A DNA stretch of 64,000 bases from Rufibacter hautae (GTDB lineage Bacteria > Bacteroidota > Bacteroidia > Cytophagales > Hymenobacteraceae), in the NCBI RefSeq assembly GCF_008271695.1, contig NZ_VKKY01000003.1, positions 1,460,490-1,524,489 on the forward strand. Direction: 5' to 3'. The notes under the pieces are model-generated. The model did no database searches and was not told where the DNA came from. It was given only the letters and a program-made list of their open reading frames with translations. Shown piece by piece: positions 1-8,334 of the stretch. Within the stretch, counting starts at the first letter, position 1; each line of letters begins with the position of its first letter. Made by a program: the position numbers and the translations under genes.

Positions 1-2
1 AG

Positions 3-1928
3 AAGCGAGACATCGGGGTGAATCTGAAGCTGGGGCTGGCGGGCTTCTGTTTCGGGAATACCATGCTGTTGAGCTTCCCGGAGTACTTCGCGTTTGGCGA
101 GGAGGTGAAGCATCAGTTTGGGGCTTTCTTTGGGTGGGTCAGCATTGTGCTGTCGTTGCCGGTGTTGCTGTATAGTGCGCGGGGCTTCTTTGAATCGGCA
201 TGGCAGTCTTTGAAGCAGCGGCACATCAACCTGGATACGCCCATCAGTTTGGGATTGGCCTCGTTGTTTAGCGTGAGTTTGTACGACATCTTCCTGCAAA
301 GCGGGCCCGGCTACTTGGACTCTTTCACCGGCCTGGTATTTTTCATGCTGATTGGTAAATACGTGCAGAAAACAACCTATGACGCCCTGGCCTTCGACCG
401 CGACTACAAAGCCTATTTTCCTATTTCAGTAACAGTTTTAGAAAAAGGGGCCGAAAACGTAATGGCGGTAAAAGAACTAACCCCTGGCAAGCGCATCCGC
501 ATCCGGAACCAGGAGCTGGTGCCCGCCGATGCCATTCTGCTCCGCGGCTCGGCGTTTATTGACTACAGCTTTGTGTCTGGTGAATCGGCGCCGGTGCCCA
601 AAGTAGCCGGTGAGATCATTTACGCGGGTGGCCGCCAGGTGGGCGAAAGCATTGAGCTGGAGGTGATCAAAGACGTATCTCAGAGTTACCTCACGCAGCT
701 CTGGAACAACGATGTGTTCAAGAAAGAGAAAAGTTACTTTGGCGTAGGCACCTACGCCGATAAGGTGGGTGGTTACTTCATAACGGTGACCTTGTGCATT
801 GCTTTGGGCGCTTTGGTGTACTGGGTGCCGCGCGATACCGATATGGCCATCAAAGCCTTTACCTCGGTGCTGGTGATTGCCTGCCCGTGTGCCCTGTCTT
901 TGAGCGCGCCGTTCACTTTGTCCAATGCCCTTCGCATTTTTGGCAAACAGAAATTCTACCTCAAAAACGGCGATGTAGCCGAAACGCTAGCCAAAGCAGA
1001 TACCCTGGTCTTTGATAAAACCGGCACCTTAACCGAGAGTACCCAAACCGATATCGCCTATGCGGGAGATCCCCTGAGCGCCGAGGAAGAAAGCCTTTTA
1101 CGCTCGGTATTGCAGCATTCCACGCACCCTTTGAGCCAGGGCTTGTACCAGTTCCTGACGGCCCCGGTGCAACCCGTAACGCAGTACCAGGAGATTTCCG
1201 GCGAAGGCGTGCAAGGCGTGGTGGCCGGAGTGCTGGTAAAAGTAGGTTCTCGCAGTTTTGCGGGCGGCAAACAGTTACCCACCGAATCTGTTGGGTTGGC
1301 CACCCGGGTGTACGTGCAGCTAGGGGAGGAGCGGAGCGGCGTCTTCACGTTCTCCAATCACTACCGCGAGGGATTGCCGCAACTGGTACAGGAACTACAA
1401 CGCCAGGGCAAGAAGTTGGCTGTGCTGTCGGGCGACAACGATGCGGAGCGGGAAAACCTGCAGCGCATTTTCGGGACGGAGACTACCCTGCGGTTCCACC
1501 AATCGCCCGCCGATAAACTGGCCTACATTCAGCAACTGAAGCAGGAAGGCCACAAGGTGATCATGGTGGGCGATGGGCTGAACGATGCCGGAGCCTTGCA
1601 GATGAGTGACGCGGGTATCTCGGTGACCAACTCGGTGAACGGTTTCTCGCCCGGCTGCGATGCCATTCTGGATGCGGGTTCCTTTACCAACCTGGCTCTG
1701 TACCTGCGGTTCTCCCGCCGCAGCCTCAACGTCATTCTGGGCTCGTTCATGGTGTCTTTCTTTTACAACATCATCGGGCTTTCTATGGCAGTAAGCGGAC
1801 AGTTCACCCCCGTGGTATCGGCTATTCTCATGCCCATCAGCTCCCTGAGCGTAATTCTCTGCTCTGTGCTGGGCGTGAGGTGGGTGGCTCTTCGGATGGG
1901 TTTGTTACAGGCTAAAGGGGAGAAATAA
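3..1928 (+). CDS. ccoI: Copper-translocating P1B-type ATPase, CcoI/FixI-like (5' partial)
   Basis: Membrane pump that uses ATP to move copper and is needed in this family to metallate cbb3 oxidase. The frame is open from base 3, so the true start and the N-terminal metal-binding domain lie outside the window; the GTG at 18 is not the start. Numbering from that GTG: actuator-domain SGES at 187-190, the ion-binding CPC motif at C289-P290-C291, phosphorylation site DKTGT with D333, the HP motif (STHPLS) and the hinge GDGLNDAG. Membrane helices flank the actuator domain, surround CPC and form the C-terminus. Specificity for Cu is inferred from CPC and from the cco genes downstream. Two unrelated genes (a DUF5655 gene and an AlbA_2 islet) separate it from ccoS. 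Confidence 0.9.
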   Translation, partial: KRDIGVNLKLGLAGFCFGNTMLLSFPEYFAFGEEVKHQFGAFFGWVSIVLSLPVLLYSARGFFESAWQSLKQRHINLDTPISLGLASLFSVSLYDIFLQSGPGYLDSFTGLVFFMLIGKYVQKTTYDALAFDRDYKAYFPISVTVLEKGAENVMAVKELTPGKRIRIRNQELVPADAILLRGSAFIDYSFVSGESAPVPKVAGEIIYAGGRQVGESIELEVIKDVSQSYLTQLWNNDVFKKEKSYFGVGTYADKVGGYFITVTLCIALGALVYWVPRDTDMAIKAFTSVLVIACPCALSLSAPFTLSNALRIFGKQKFYLKNGDVAETLAKADTLVFDKTGTLTESTQTDIAYAGDPLSAEEESLLRSVLQHSTHPLSQGLYQFLTAPVQPVTQYQEISGEGVQGVVAGVLVKVGSRSFAGGKQLPTESVGLATRVYVQLGEERSGVFTFSNHYREGLPQLVQELQRQGKKLAVLSGDNDAERENLQRIFGTETTLRFHQSPADKLAYIQQLKQEGHKVIMVGDGLNDAGALQMSDAGISVTNSVNGFSPGCDAILDAGSFTNLALYLRFSRRSLNVILGSFMVSFFYNIIGLSMAVSGQFTPVVSAILMPISSLSVILCSVLGVRWVALRMGLLQAKGEK

Positions 1929-1946
1929 GCGATTTGTTTTGAAGCG

Positions 1947-1992
1947 TTTAGGGTCTGTTTTTGGGAAAACAGACCCTAAATGTTTTTTTTGT
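1947..1992 (+). terminator. Rho-independent terminator after ccoI
   Basis: Perfect inverted repeat with arms 1947-1962 and about 1965-1980 (core AGGGTCTGTTTT / AAAACAGACCCT) followed by a T-rich run. It lies between ccoI and the convergent DUF5655 gene. It is the cleanest member of a hairpin family that recurs in this window. Confidence 0.8.
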
Positions 1993-2011
1993 TTAAACAA
2001 GGTGGTGCGGC

Positions 2012-2434
2012 TTACTTTCCCTTCTCCGCATCCAACTCATACGCCAGCCGCATGTAGTGTAGCACTTCCTCATTGATGTCTTCAGGCTCATAAAGCCTTA
2101 ACCAATGGTTGGTTAGCTTTTCGCCAATATGGCCAATTTTATGGAAGCACAGCGTATCAGTATAAACCTTATTCAGCGGAATGTAAATGTCTATGAAGTT
2201 TCTACCCAGTTTGTAAATCATGCAGAAGCGGGTGTTCTTGGCCAATGAGAGCATAGACTTGGATGGGTGAATCCTGAAATCCCCAATGGTACGGTACTGT
2301 TCCAGAAAATGATGGTACAAGGATACGGTCTTCTCAGATCTGCCGCTCAGGAAATCAGCCTCGGTTTTCTCCAAGCAGGAGTGGGTCTGATTGTTTCTTA
2401 GGAAAGATTGGGTGCAGGTGGGGCAGGTCCACAT
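2012..2434 (-). CDS. DUF5655-domain protein with N-terminal zinc-ribbon-like motif
   Basis: A 140-aa soluble protein. The N-terminus has CPTC at residues 4-7 and a later NQTHSC, which together look like a small zinc-binding knuckle. The rest fits the DUF5655 family, whose members often start with such a W-x-C-P-x-C segment; the biochemical role is unknown. It is transcribed towards ccoI and shares the terminator between them. There is no signal peptide or membrane segment. The family assignment rests on recognition of the N-terminal pattern and the overall length. Confidence 0.65.
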   Translation of the reverse strand: MWTCPTCTQSFLRNNQTHSCLEKTEADFLSGRSEKTVSLYHHFLEQYRTIGDFRIHPSKSMLSLAKNTRFCMIYKLGRNFIDIYIPLNKVYTDTLCFHKIGHIGEKLTNHWLRLYEPEDINEEVLHYMRLAYELDAEKGK

Positions 2435-2633
2435 GGGCGGTTGGCGTTTTGGGCTTAATCTCAGGAAAATAGGTCGAAATCAACTATTCCCCAAAAAGGA
2501 TAACAGAACATCAGTGGAAAGCTGAATTGCATGAAGGGTTGAACACGGTGTTGAGGCTTAATCTTATAGAAGTGTTTTATGCTGGTTTGTGAAAAAATGG
2601 CTCAAAAACTAAGTGTTCAAAATATACTCACTA

Positions 2634-2651
2634 GCATGGAAGTAACTTTCG
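2634..2651. repeat. Left copy of 18-bp direct repeat flanking the AlbA_2 islet
   Basis: GCATGGAAGTAACTTTCG, matching 17 of 18 bases at 3737-3754. The two copies bracket the AT-rich AlbA_2 gene. The copy also contains TAACTTTCG, close to a Bacteroidota -7 element, so it may double as that gene's promoter. Confidence 0.6.
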
Positions 2652-2728
2652 CTATATAGAGTATACTTAATTAAAAAATATTTTAAATTGTCTTTCAATT
2701 AGATTGAATACAAATTAAATGAATCAGT

Positions 2729-3643
2729 ATGGATGATGTGTTTTACAATAAAGGAAGCTATTCTTGGAGTGATTTGGAAGAATTAATAAAGAACGAAGTA
2801 GAAGAAAATTTAAATTTAGATTATAAATCATCTAGGTCTTTAGATAAAACAGATCAAAAGAAGACCGAGATTGCCAAAGATATAAGTGCTTTTGCTAATT
2901 CCAATGGAGGAATTATTATATATGGTATCGAAGAAGAAAATCATAAACCAGTAAGTTTTTCTTTTGTAGACGGAAAAATAATTACGAAAGAATGGCTTGA
3001 AAATGTAATAGATGGAAATATTCACCAGAGGATTTCTGGTATAAAGATTTTTCCTATAAGGCAAGATGGAGATTTATCTAAAACAGTGTATCTAGTTAAG
3101 ATTCCAATTAGTACAGATGCACCCCACATGAGTGTAGATAATAAATACTATAGAAGATATAATTTTAAATCTGTTCCAATGGAAGAATACGAAGTTCGGC
3201 TATTATATAGGAGAGAATCTTTGTCTGAAATGGAATTTAGCATTATTAGGATAAAGCATGTAGGAATAGAAAATGAGAATCAAATAGCAATGATGAAGAG
3301 AGAATTCTCAATTCATGTTAAAAATATAGGTAAATCGCTTGAAAAGAATTGCAAAGTTGAAGTAGAGATGTTTGATGTTGATCATGCCAATATTGTTATA
3401 CATCTTGATAAAAACTCAAATACTTCTTACAGGATATCTGAAAATAGTAAAGCAATAGTTTCAGGTTATAATACTGCTCCAATCTTTCCTGATGAAGAAG
3501 TTGCATTGCTTAGGTACTCTATTTCGGTAAATCTAAATTATTTTGAATATTTTATGAATAATGCTGTTTTTAAGGTTAAAATATATGACTCATATTCTAC
3601 TAAAGAAGATTATTTTAAATTGAGAAACCTTAAGTTAAATTAG
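2729..3643 (+). CDS. AlbA_2 (Schlafen-type) domain protein, AT-rich islet gene
   Basis: A 304-aa protein. Residues about 20-130 match the AlbA_2 pattern: an early acidic stretch with LDYKSS, then KDISAFANSNGGIIIYGI, then the conserved R-Y-N segment near 145-150. AlbA_2 domains occur in putative transcription regulators and in nucleic-acid-acting defence proteins. The C-terminal half (about 165-304) is a beta-rich region I do not recognise. Codon use is strikingly AT-rich compared with the GC-rich cco genes on both sides, and imperfect direct repeats flank the gene, so recent horizontal acquisition is likely. No partner gene is present, so a regulatory or defence role cannot be chosen from the sequence. 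Confidence 0.75.
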   Translation: MDDVFYNKGSYSWSDLEELIKNEVEENLNLDYKSSRSLDKTDQKKTEIAKDISAFANSNGGIIIYGIEEENHKPVSFSFVDGKIITKEWLENVIDGNIHQRISGIKIFPIRQDGDLSKTVYLVKIPISTDAPHMSVDNKYYRRYNFKSVPMEEYEVRLLYRRESLSEMEFSIIRIKHVGIENENQIAMMKREFSIHVKNIGKSLEKNCKVEVEMFDVDHANIVIHLDKNSNTSYRISENSKAIVSGYNTAPIFPDEEVALLRYSISVNLNYFEYFMNNAVFKVKIYDSYSTKEDYFKLRNLKLN

Positions 3644-3727
3644 TGAAATTAACTATGTAGTTGAATAAATTTTTGTTTTAAATAATAATTTAGTTCTTGT
3701 ATTTACTCTTATTTGTATTTAAATATA

Positions 3728-3769
3728 TTTGAAAAGGCACGGAAGTAACTTTCGTGCCTTTTCAAATTT
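3728..3769. terminator. Hairpin terminator holding the right direct-repeat copy
   Basis: Perfect stem TTTGAAAAGGCACG / CGTGCCTTTTCAAA; the loop and adjoining stem contain GGAAGTAACTTTCG, the right copy (3737-3754) of the repeat found at 2634-2651. It ends the AlbA_2 islet and may have been the pre-existing insertion target. Confidence 0.65.
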
Positions 3770-3810
3770 AACCTATCCAACCACCCGTCTGACATCAATC
3801 ACCGCCTAAA

Positions 3811-3824
3811 CTGACGCACGTCAT
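3811..3824. promoter_or_regulatory. CRP/FNR-type operator upstream of ccoS
   Basis: CTGAC-GCAC-GTCAT, containing the perfect dyad TGACGCACGTCA. Its centre (3817.5) is 29.5 bp before a -7-like GACCTTTG at 3847-3854, placing it near -42 of the predicted transcript, the usual class II activator position. The likely ligand is the REC-CRP protein encoded at 18936-19997. Confidence 0.6.
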
Positions 3825-3945
3825 CTTTTCAGCGCAACCTTTACCTGACCTTTGTAACAACTGAAAGGGCTAGGTAAGCGCCGAAGCGGACAAACTCACT
3901 TCTCTACCGCTGCCGCCTGTTTCAGGAGAGAAAACCGGCAGTACC

Positions 3946-4152
3946 ATGAACATCATTTTCCTTTTAATCTGCATCAGTCTACTGGTGGCCATCCTGTTCC
4001 TGGGGGCTTTCCTGTGGGCGGTGCGGTCCGGTCAGTACGAGGACGACTACACGCCCTCTGTGCGCATTCTCTTTGACAATGAATTAACTAAAAAGCAGCC
4101 TATTACTTCTATTTCTACTAAATCTATGGAGGACACCGCACATGTTAGCTGA
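3946..4152 (+). CDS. ccoS: cbb3 oxidase assembly protein CcoS
   Basis: A 68-aa protein with a single N-terminal membrane helix (about residues 3-27) followed by a short tail containing the G-Q-Y-E-D-D segment typical of CcoS. CcoS is required for cofactor insertion into cbb3-type oxidase. It overlaps the start of ccoNO by 11 bases, so translation of the two is probably coupled. The CRP/FNR-type operator at 3811-3824 lies upstream. Confidence 0.9.
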   Translation: MNIIFLLICISLLVAILFLGAFLWAVRSGQYEDDYTPSVRILFDNELTKKQPITSISTKSMEDTAHVS

Positions 4153-6328
4153 GGTTCTAAAAGCTCCGGGCGAAGCGCTCAAAGAACGCGTCCGGACCGT
4201 TGAAACATTCTATTATGACAACAAGATTGTCCGCGATTTCGCCTATGCTACCCTGTTCTGGGGCGTAGCCGGAATGCTCATCGGGGTGATCATCGCGTTC
4301 CAGTTGGCGCGCCCCGAGCTTAACATGGGCACCGAGTACACCACCTTCGGGCGGGTACGGCCTTTGCACACCAATGCCGTGATCTTCGCGTTTGTGGGCA
4401 ACGGTATTTTCATGGGCGTGTACTACTCTCTGCAGCGTTTGTGCAAGGCCCGCATGTACTCAGACAAGCTCAGCAAGATTCACTTCTGGGCCTGGCAACT
4501 GATCATTGTCTCTGCGGTCATCACGCTTCCGTTGGGCTACACTACTTCTAAAGAGTACGCCGAGCTGGAGTGGCCTTTTGACATCGCCATTACGGTGGTG
4601 TGGGTGGTGTTCGGCTGGAACATGTTCGGGACCATCATCAAACGCCGCGAGCGCCACATGTATGTGGGTATCTGGTTCTACATCGCCACATTTTTGACCG
4701 TAGCCGTGCTGCACATTGTGAACTCTTATGAGATTCCGGTGACGTTTATGAAAAGCTACTCTGGTTACGCCGGGGTGCAGGATGCGCTGGTGCAGTGGTG
4801 GTATGGCCACAACGCAGTCGCGTTCTTCCTGACCACGCCGTACCTGGGCATGATGTACTACTTCCTGCCCAAGGCTGCGAACCGCCCCGTGTACTCTTAT
4901 CGCTTGTCTATCATTCACTTCTGGTCTTTGATCTTCATCTACATCTGGGCCGGACCTCACCACTTGCTGTACACTGCCTTGCCAGATTGGGCGCAGTCTT
5001 TGGGCGTTGTGTTCTCTGTGATGCTGCTGGCACCTAGCTGGGGCGGGATGATCAATGGTCTTTTAACCCTGCGCGGTGCTTGGGACAAAGTGCGCGAAGA
5101 GCCAGTGTTGAAATTCATGGTAGTCGCGATCACGGCTTACGGCATGGCCACCTTTGAAGGGCCACTCATGTCCCTGAAAAACGTGAACGCTATTGCCCAC
5201 TACACAGACTGGATAGTGGCCCACGTACACGTAGGCGCCCTGGGCTGGAACGGCTTCCTGACCTTCGGTATCCTGTACTGGTTGTTGCCGCGCATCTTCA
5301 GAACCAAACTGTACTCCAATAAACTGGCCAACTGGCACTTCTGGTTAGGCACGCTGGGCATCCTGTTCTACGCCGTACCTATGTACTGGGCCGGGTTCAC
5401 CCAAGGCTTAATGTGGAAACAGTTCAACAACGAAGGCTTGCTCCAGTACCCTAACTTCCTGGAGACCGTGCTGCAAATTGTACCTATGTACTACCTGCGC
5501 GGTATTGGCGGATTGCTGTACCTGAGCGGCGTGTTCCTGATGATCTACAACGTCATCAAAACCGTGAAAACCGGAAACCTTTTAGCCAACGAAGAAGCCC
5601 AGGCCGCTCCCCTGATGCCTGCCGTGGTGATCAAAGGCGAGACCCCGCACAGTGGTGGGCACTGGCACAGATTGATTGAGCGCCGTCCGGTACAAATGGC
5701 CGTGTTTGCTACCGTGGCCATCCTGATTGGTGGTTTGGTTGAGATGATTCCAACATTCCTGATAGAATCTAACGTGCCTACCATTGCCAGCGTGAAACCA
5801 TACACCTCCCTTGAGTTGCAGGGCCGCGATGTCTACATCAAAGAAGGCTGCGTGAACTGTCACTCTCAGATGGTGCGACCGTTCCGCTCTGAGACCGAGC
5901 GCTACGGCGAGTACTCAAAGGCAGGAGAGTTTGTGTATGACCGTCCGTTCCTGTGGGGCTCTAAACGTACCGGTCCTGATTTGCACCGGGTAGGAGGGAA
6001 GTACCCGCACAGCTGGCACTACCACCACATGCTGGACCCCACCTCCATGTCTCCGGGTTCTATCATGCCGGCGTACCCCTGGTTGCTGGAGAAAGACCTG
6101 GACACCTCAGACACCAAAGCGAAGATTGAGACTTTGGCCAGCTTAGGAACTCCGTATGCCCCCGGCTACGCCGAAAGAGCCAACGAAGACCTCCTGCGCC
6201 AGGCCCGCGAAATCACCGCCGAACTCAGGAAAGAGAACATTGAGGTGAAACCTGAGAAAGAGATTGTAGCCCTCATTGCCTACCTGCAACGCCTGGGCAC
6301 CGACATTAAAGTGAAAGAAGAAAAATAA
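4142..6328 (+). CDS. ccoN: cbb3-type cytochrome c oxidase subunit I/II fusion (CcoNO)
   Basis: Terminal oxidase core with high oxygen affinity that couples O2 reduction to proton pumping. This 728-aa protein fuses CcoN (residues about 20-480, multiple membrane helices) to CcoO (about 515-728). CcoN landmarks: H76 (low-spin heme ligand, in PLHTN), H223 and the H273-H274 pair (CuB ligands), and H361/H363 in HVHVG (heme ligands). The CcoO part has one membrane helix (about 518-540), then heme-c motif CVNCH at 570-574 and a later SPGSIMPAYPW with the probable axial Met. The fusion is typical of Bacteroidota. Its start overlaps ccoS, and ccoQ and ccoP follow. Confidence 0.97.
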   Translation: MLAEVLKAPGEALKERVRTVETFYYDNKIVRDFAYATLFWGVAGMLIGVIIAFQLARPELNMGTEYTTFGRVRPLHTNAVIFAFVGNGIFMGVYYSLQRLCKARMYSDKLSKIHFWAWQLIIVSAVITLPLGYTTSKEYAELEWPFDIAITVVWVVFGWNMFGTIIKRRERHMYVGIWFYIATFLTVAVLHIVNSYEIPVTFMKSYSGYAGVQDALVQWWYGHNAVAFFLTTPYLGMMYYFLPKAANRPVYSYRLSIIHFWSLIFIYIWAGPHHLLYTALPDWAQSLGVVFSVMLLAPSWGGMINGLLTLRGAWDKVREEPVLKFMVVAITAYGMATFEGPLMSLKNVNAIAHYTDWIVAHVHVGALGWNGFLTFGILYWLLPRIFRTKLYSNKLANWHFWLGTLGILFYAVPMYWAGFTQGLMWKQFNNEGLLQYPNFLETVLQIVPMYYLRGIGGLLYLSGVFLMIYNVIKTVKTGNLLANEEAQAAPLMPAVVIKGETPHSGGHWHRLIERRPVQMAVFATVAILIGGLVEMIPTFLIESNVPTIASVKPYTSLELQGRDVYIKEGCVNCHSQMVRPFRSETERYGEYSKAGEFVYDRPFLWGSKRTGPDLHRVGGKYPHSWHYHHMLDPTSMSPGSIMPAYPWLLEKDLDTSDTKAKIETLASLGTPYAPGYAERANEDLLRQAREITAELRKENIEVKPEKEIVALIAYLQRLGTDIKVKEEK

Positions 6329-6391
6329 GTCCTGCTTCTGGTCCTTTCCAGGTATAGGGAAGGGCCGGAGGAAGGCACAAAAGATACGACC

Positions 6392-6586
6392 ATGTATAAA
6401 AGCGTTTTACAATCCATAGACGGCATCGAGATCTATCCCATTATCTCTTTCGTCATTTTCTTCGCCTTCTTCCTGGGGTTGATTGCCTACGTGGTGGTTG
6501 TGAAGAAAGAGCACATCCAGAGCATGAAAGCCATGCCGCTGCAAAACGAAAACGGATTTGACCACCCACTAGACCTACGGTCATGA
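6392..6586 (+). CDS. ccoQ: cbb3 oxidase small subunit CcoQ
   Basis: A 64-aa protein with one membrane helix (about residues 15-39) and a short charged tail (KKEHIQ), the usual build of CcoQ, which stabilises the cbb3 complex. Its TGA overlaps the ATG of ccoP by four bases (ATGA), so the two are translationally coupled. Assigned by position and topology, since CcoQ sequences are poorly conserved. Confidence 0.85.
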   Translation: MYKSVLQSIDGIEIYPIISFVIFFAFFLGLIAYVVVVKKEHIQSMKAMPLQNENGFDHPLDLRS

Positions 6587-7791
6587 AACGATTGATACCC
6601 TACCTGGCATCCGCGCTGTTACTGGCCGGAATTGCCAACCCTGCCGCCGCGCAGGACGCCGTGAAAGGCAAAGCCGTTTTTGACGCCAACTGCGCTGCCT
6701 GCCACGCCGTGCAGGAGCAAGTGGTGGGCCCCGCCCTCAAAGACGTGCACAAACGCCGCGATGAGAAATGGATCGCTGACTTCGTGAAGAACTCCACCAA
6801 AGTCATCGCCACCGGCGATAAACAAGCCGTGGAAGTGTTTAAGAAGTTCGGGAAAGTGCAGATGACCAGCTTTGAAGGCACGCTCTCAGACGGCGACATC
6901 AAAGACGTGATTGCCTATGTCAAAGAAGAAAGCGACAAGCCCACCGAAGCCAAAACTCCGGAAGTAGGTCCCACTGACCCGGGCAAGGGAGAAGGCGCCG
7001 ACCCGCCCCAGACCAGTTTCCGATTTAAAGCTTTGCCGCCTACCACGCAGGTGTTGGTAGTACTCATTGGTGCCTTGGTACTTATGGTATTTGGAGCCTT
7101 GGTGGCTACGTTCATTCAGGCGCTGCCCTTGCTGAGCCACCTGTATGACAAGCCTGCCCTGCGGAACACACCAATGGCCCGCTTTGTAGCCTTGTTACGC
7201 GGAGACACCTCTACCATCACGGGCAAACACAAAGACATTCTCATGGAAGACCACACCTATGACGGTATCTTTGAGTTTGACAACGACCTGCCGCCTTGGT
7301 GGAAGTACATGTTCTACGCGACCATCGTGTTTGGCGTGGCTTACCTGCTGCACTACCACGTGTTCCAAAGCGGGAACCTCCAAATCGCCGAGTACCAGGC
7401 CGAGGTGCAACAAGCTTCTCTCCTGAACCCCGCCGGCAACAGCGAAGGCAACGTGAACGAAGTCACCAACTTCAAACCGCTCACCGAAGCTCCTAAACTG
7501 GAAGCCGGGAAAGCCGCCTTCATCCAGAACTGTGCCGCCTGTCACGGTCAGGAAGGCCAAGGGGTGGTTGGTCCTAACCTAACGGATGAGTTCTGGCTCC
7601 ACGGCGGAGACGTGAACGACATCTACAAAACCATCAAATACGGCGTAACCAGCAAAGGCATGGTGGCCTGGCAGAAAAAGCTCAGCGATGACCAAATCCT
7701 GGAAGTGTCCAGCTACATCCTCAGCATCCAGGGCAGCAAACCCGCCAACGCTAAAGCCCCGCAAGGTGAGAAATACGTGCCTAAGAAGTAA
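6583..7791 (+). CDS. ccoP: cbb3 oxidase diheme subunit CcoP with an extra N-terminal cytochrome c
   Basis: Electron-entry subunit of the oxidase, 402 aa. Order of parts: signal peptide (1-23, ending AAAQ), monoheme cytochrome c domain with CAACH at 37-41, Pro/Glu-rich linker (about 117-145), membrane helix (about 154-180), a FixP/CcoP N-terminal segment (YDGIFEFDNDLPPWW, about 226-240), second membrane helix (241-260), then a cytochrome c domain with CAACH at 317-321. Canonical CcoP carries both hemes after its membrane anchor; here one heme domain precedes it. The likely axial Met residues are in the VQMTSF and SKGMVAWQ segments. A terminator follows. Confidence 0.93.
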   Translation: MKRLIPYLASALLLAGIANPAAAQDAVKGKAVFDANCAACHAVQEQVVGPALKDVHKRRDEKWIADFVKNSTKVIATGDKQAVEVFKKFGKVQMTSFEGTLSDGDIKDVIAYVKEESDKPTEAKTPEVGPTDPGKGEGADPPQTSFRFKALPPTTQVLVVLIGALVLMVFGALVATFIQALPLLSHLYDKPALRNTPMARFVALLRGDTSTITGKHKDILMEDHTYDGIFEFDNDLPPWWKYMFYATIVFGVAYLLHYHVFQSGNLQIAEYQAEVQQASLLNPAGNSEGNVNEVTNFKPLTEAPKLEAGKAAFIQNCAACHGQEGQGVVGPNLTDEFWLHGGDVNDIYKTIKYGVTSKGMVAWQKKLSDDQILEVSSYILSIQGSKPANAKAPQGEKYVPKK

Positions 7792-7828
7792 AGTACATTA
7801 CACCCTTTATTAGCTTAGTTTCAGCGGA

Positions 7829-7855
7829 GCCTCTGCCATTTTGGTAGAGGCTTTT
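7829..7855 (+). terminator. Terminator of the ccoSNOQP operon
   Basis: Stem GCCTCTGCC / GGTAGAGGC (one G-T wobble) with a short loop, followed by TTTT. It lies 38 bp after the ccoP stop. Confidence 0.6.
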
Positions 7856-8334
7856 GCGGTTTAAAAAGGATTTGTTTTTTTGGGTTGTTGTGTGTGGGTG
7901 GTATGTTGATGCCAGACTGGTAGTGTGTTCGGACAGCCAAATTTTTGGATGTCTTTTGCTTTTGCTGGCGGAGGGCCGCTGCTTTCATGGGTATATGAGC
8001 TATGAAACAACCAAACATAAAAAACTGAGGTAACAACGGTCCTCCGCCAGCATAAATAGACTACGCGTATCCCAAAATCTGCTTGTCCTCCTTCTGAAAT
8101 ATATCCTGCCTTGGGCAAACCTCATTTCAAAGCTCTTTTCCTCAAAACACCTCCAAAAAACCATTAGTCAGGCAAAATATGACAAAGATCATTTTCGCCA
8201 ATGATGAACGAGGTGGTAAACGGCTGCCCATGCCGGTAATTTTACAATGTGCTTCAAAGGGTCAAAACCCATTATAAGAGCACTGTGAAAGTTAACCCCC
8301 TTCTCGCTGCCGGGCGCTCAACCGGTAAGAGACT
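7856..8334. other. Non-coding gap between ccoP and ccoG
   Basis: No convincing gene. It contains an inverted repeat (7963-7978 and 8037-8052, 15 of 16 matching; TGCTGGCGGAGGGCCG type) separated by 58 bp, and the CRP/FNR-type operator at 8179-8192 in front of ccoG. The inverted repeat could fold into a long stem-loop or be the relic of a small repeat element. Confidence 0.6.
8179..8192. promoter_or_regulatory. CRP/FNR-type operator upstream of ccoG
   Basis: ATGAC-AAAG-ATCAT, identical to the site before hemA (20358-20371). Unlike the other sites it has no TAnnTTTG at ~30 bp; the nearest -7-like element is TAATTTTA at 8237, 51.5 bp from the centre, which would be a class I-like position. Confidence 0.55.
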
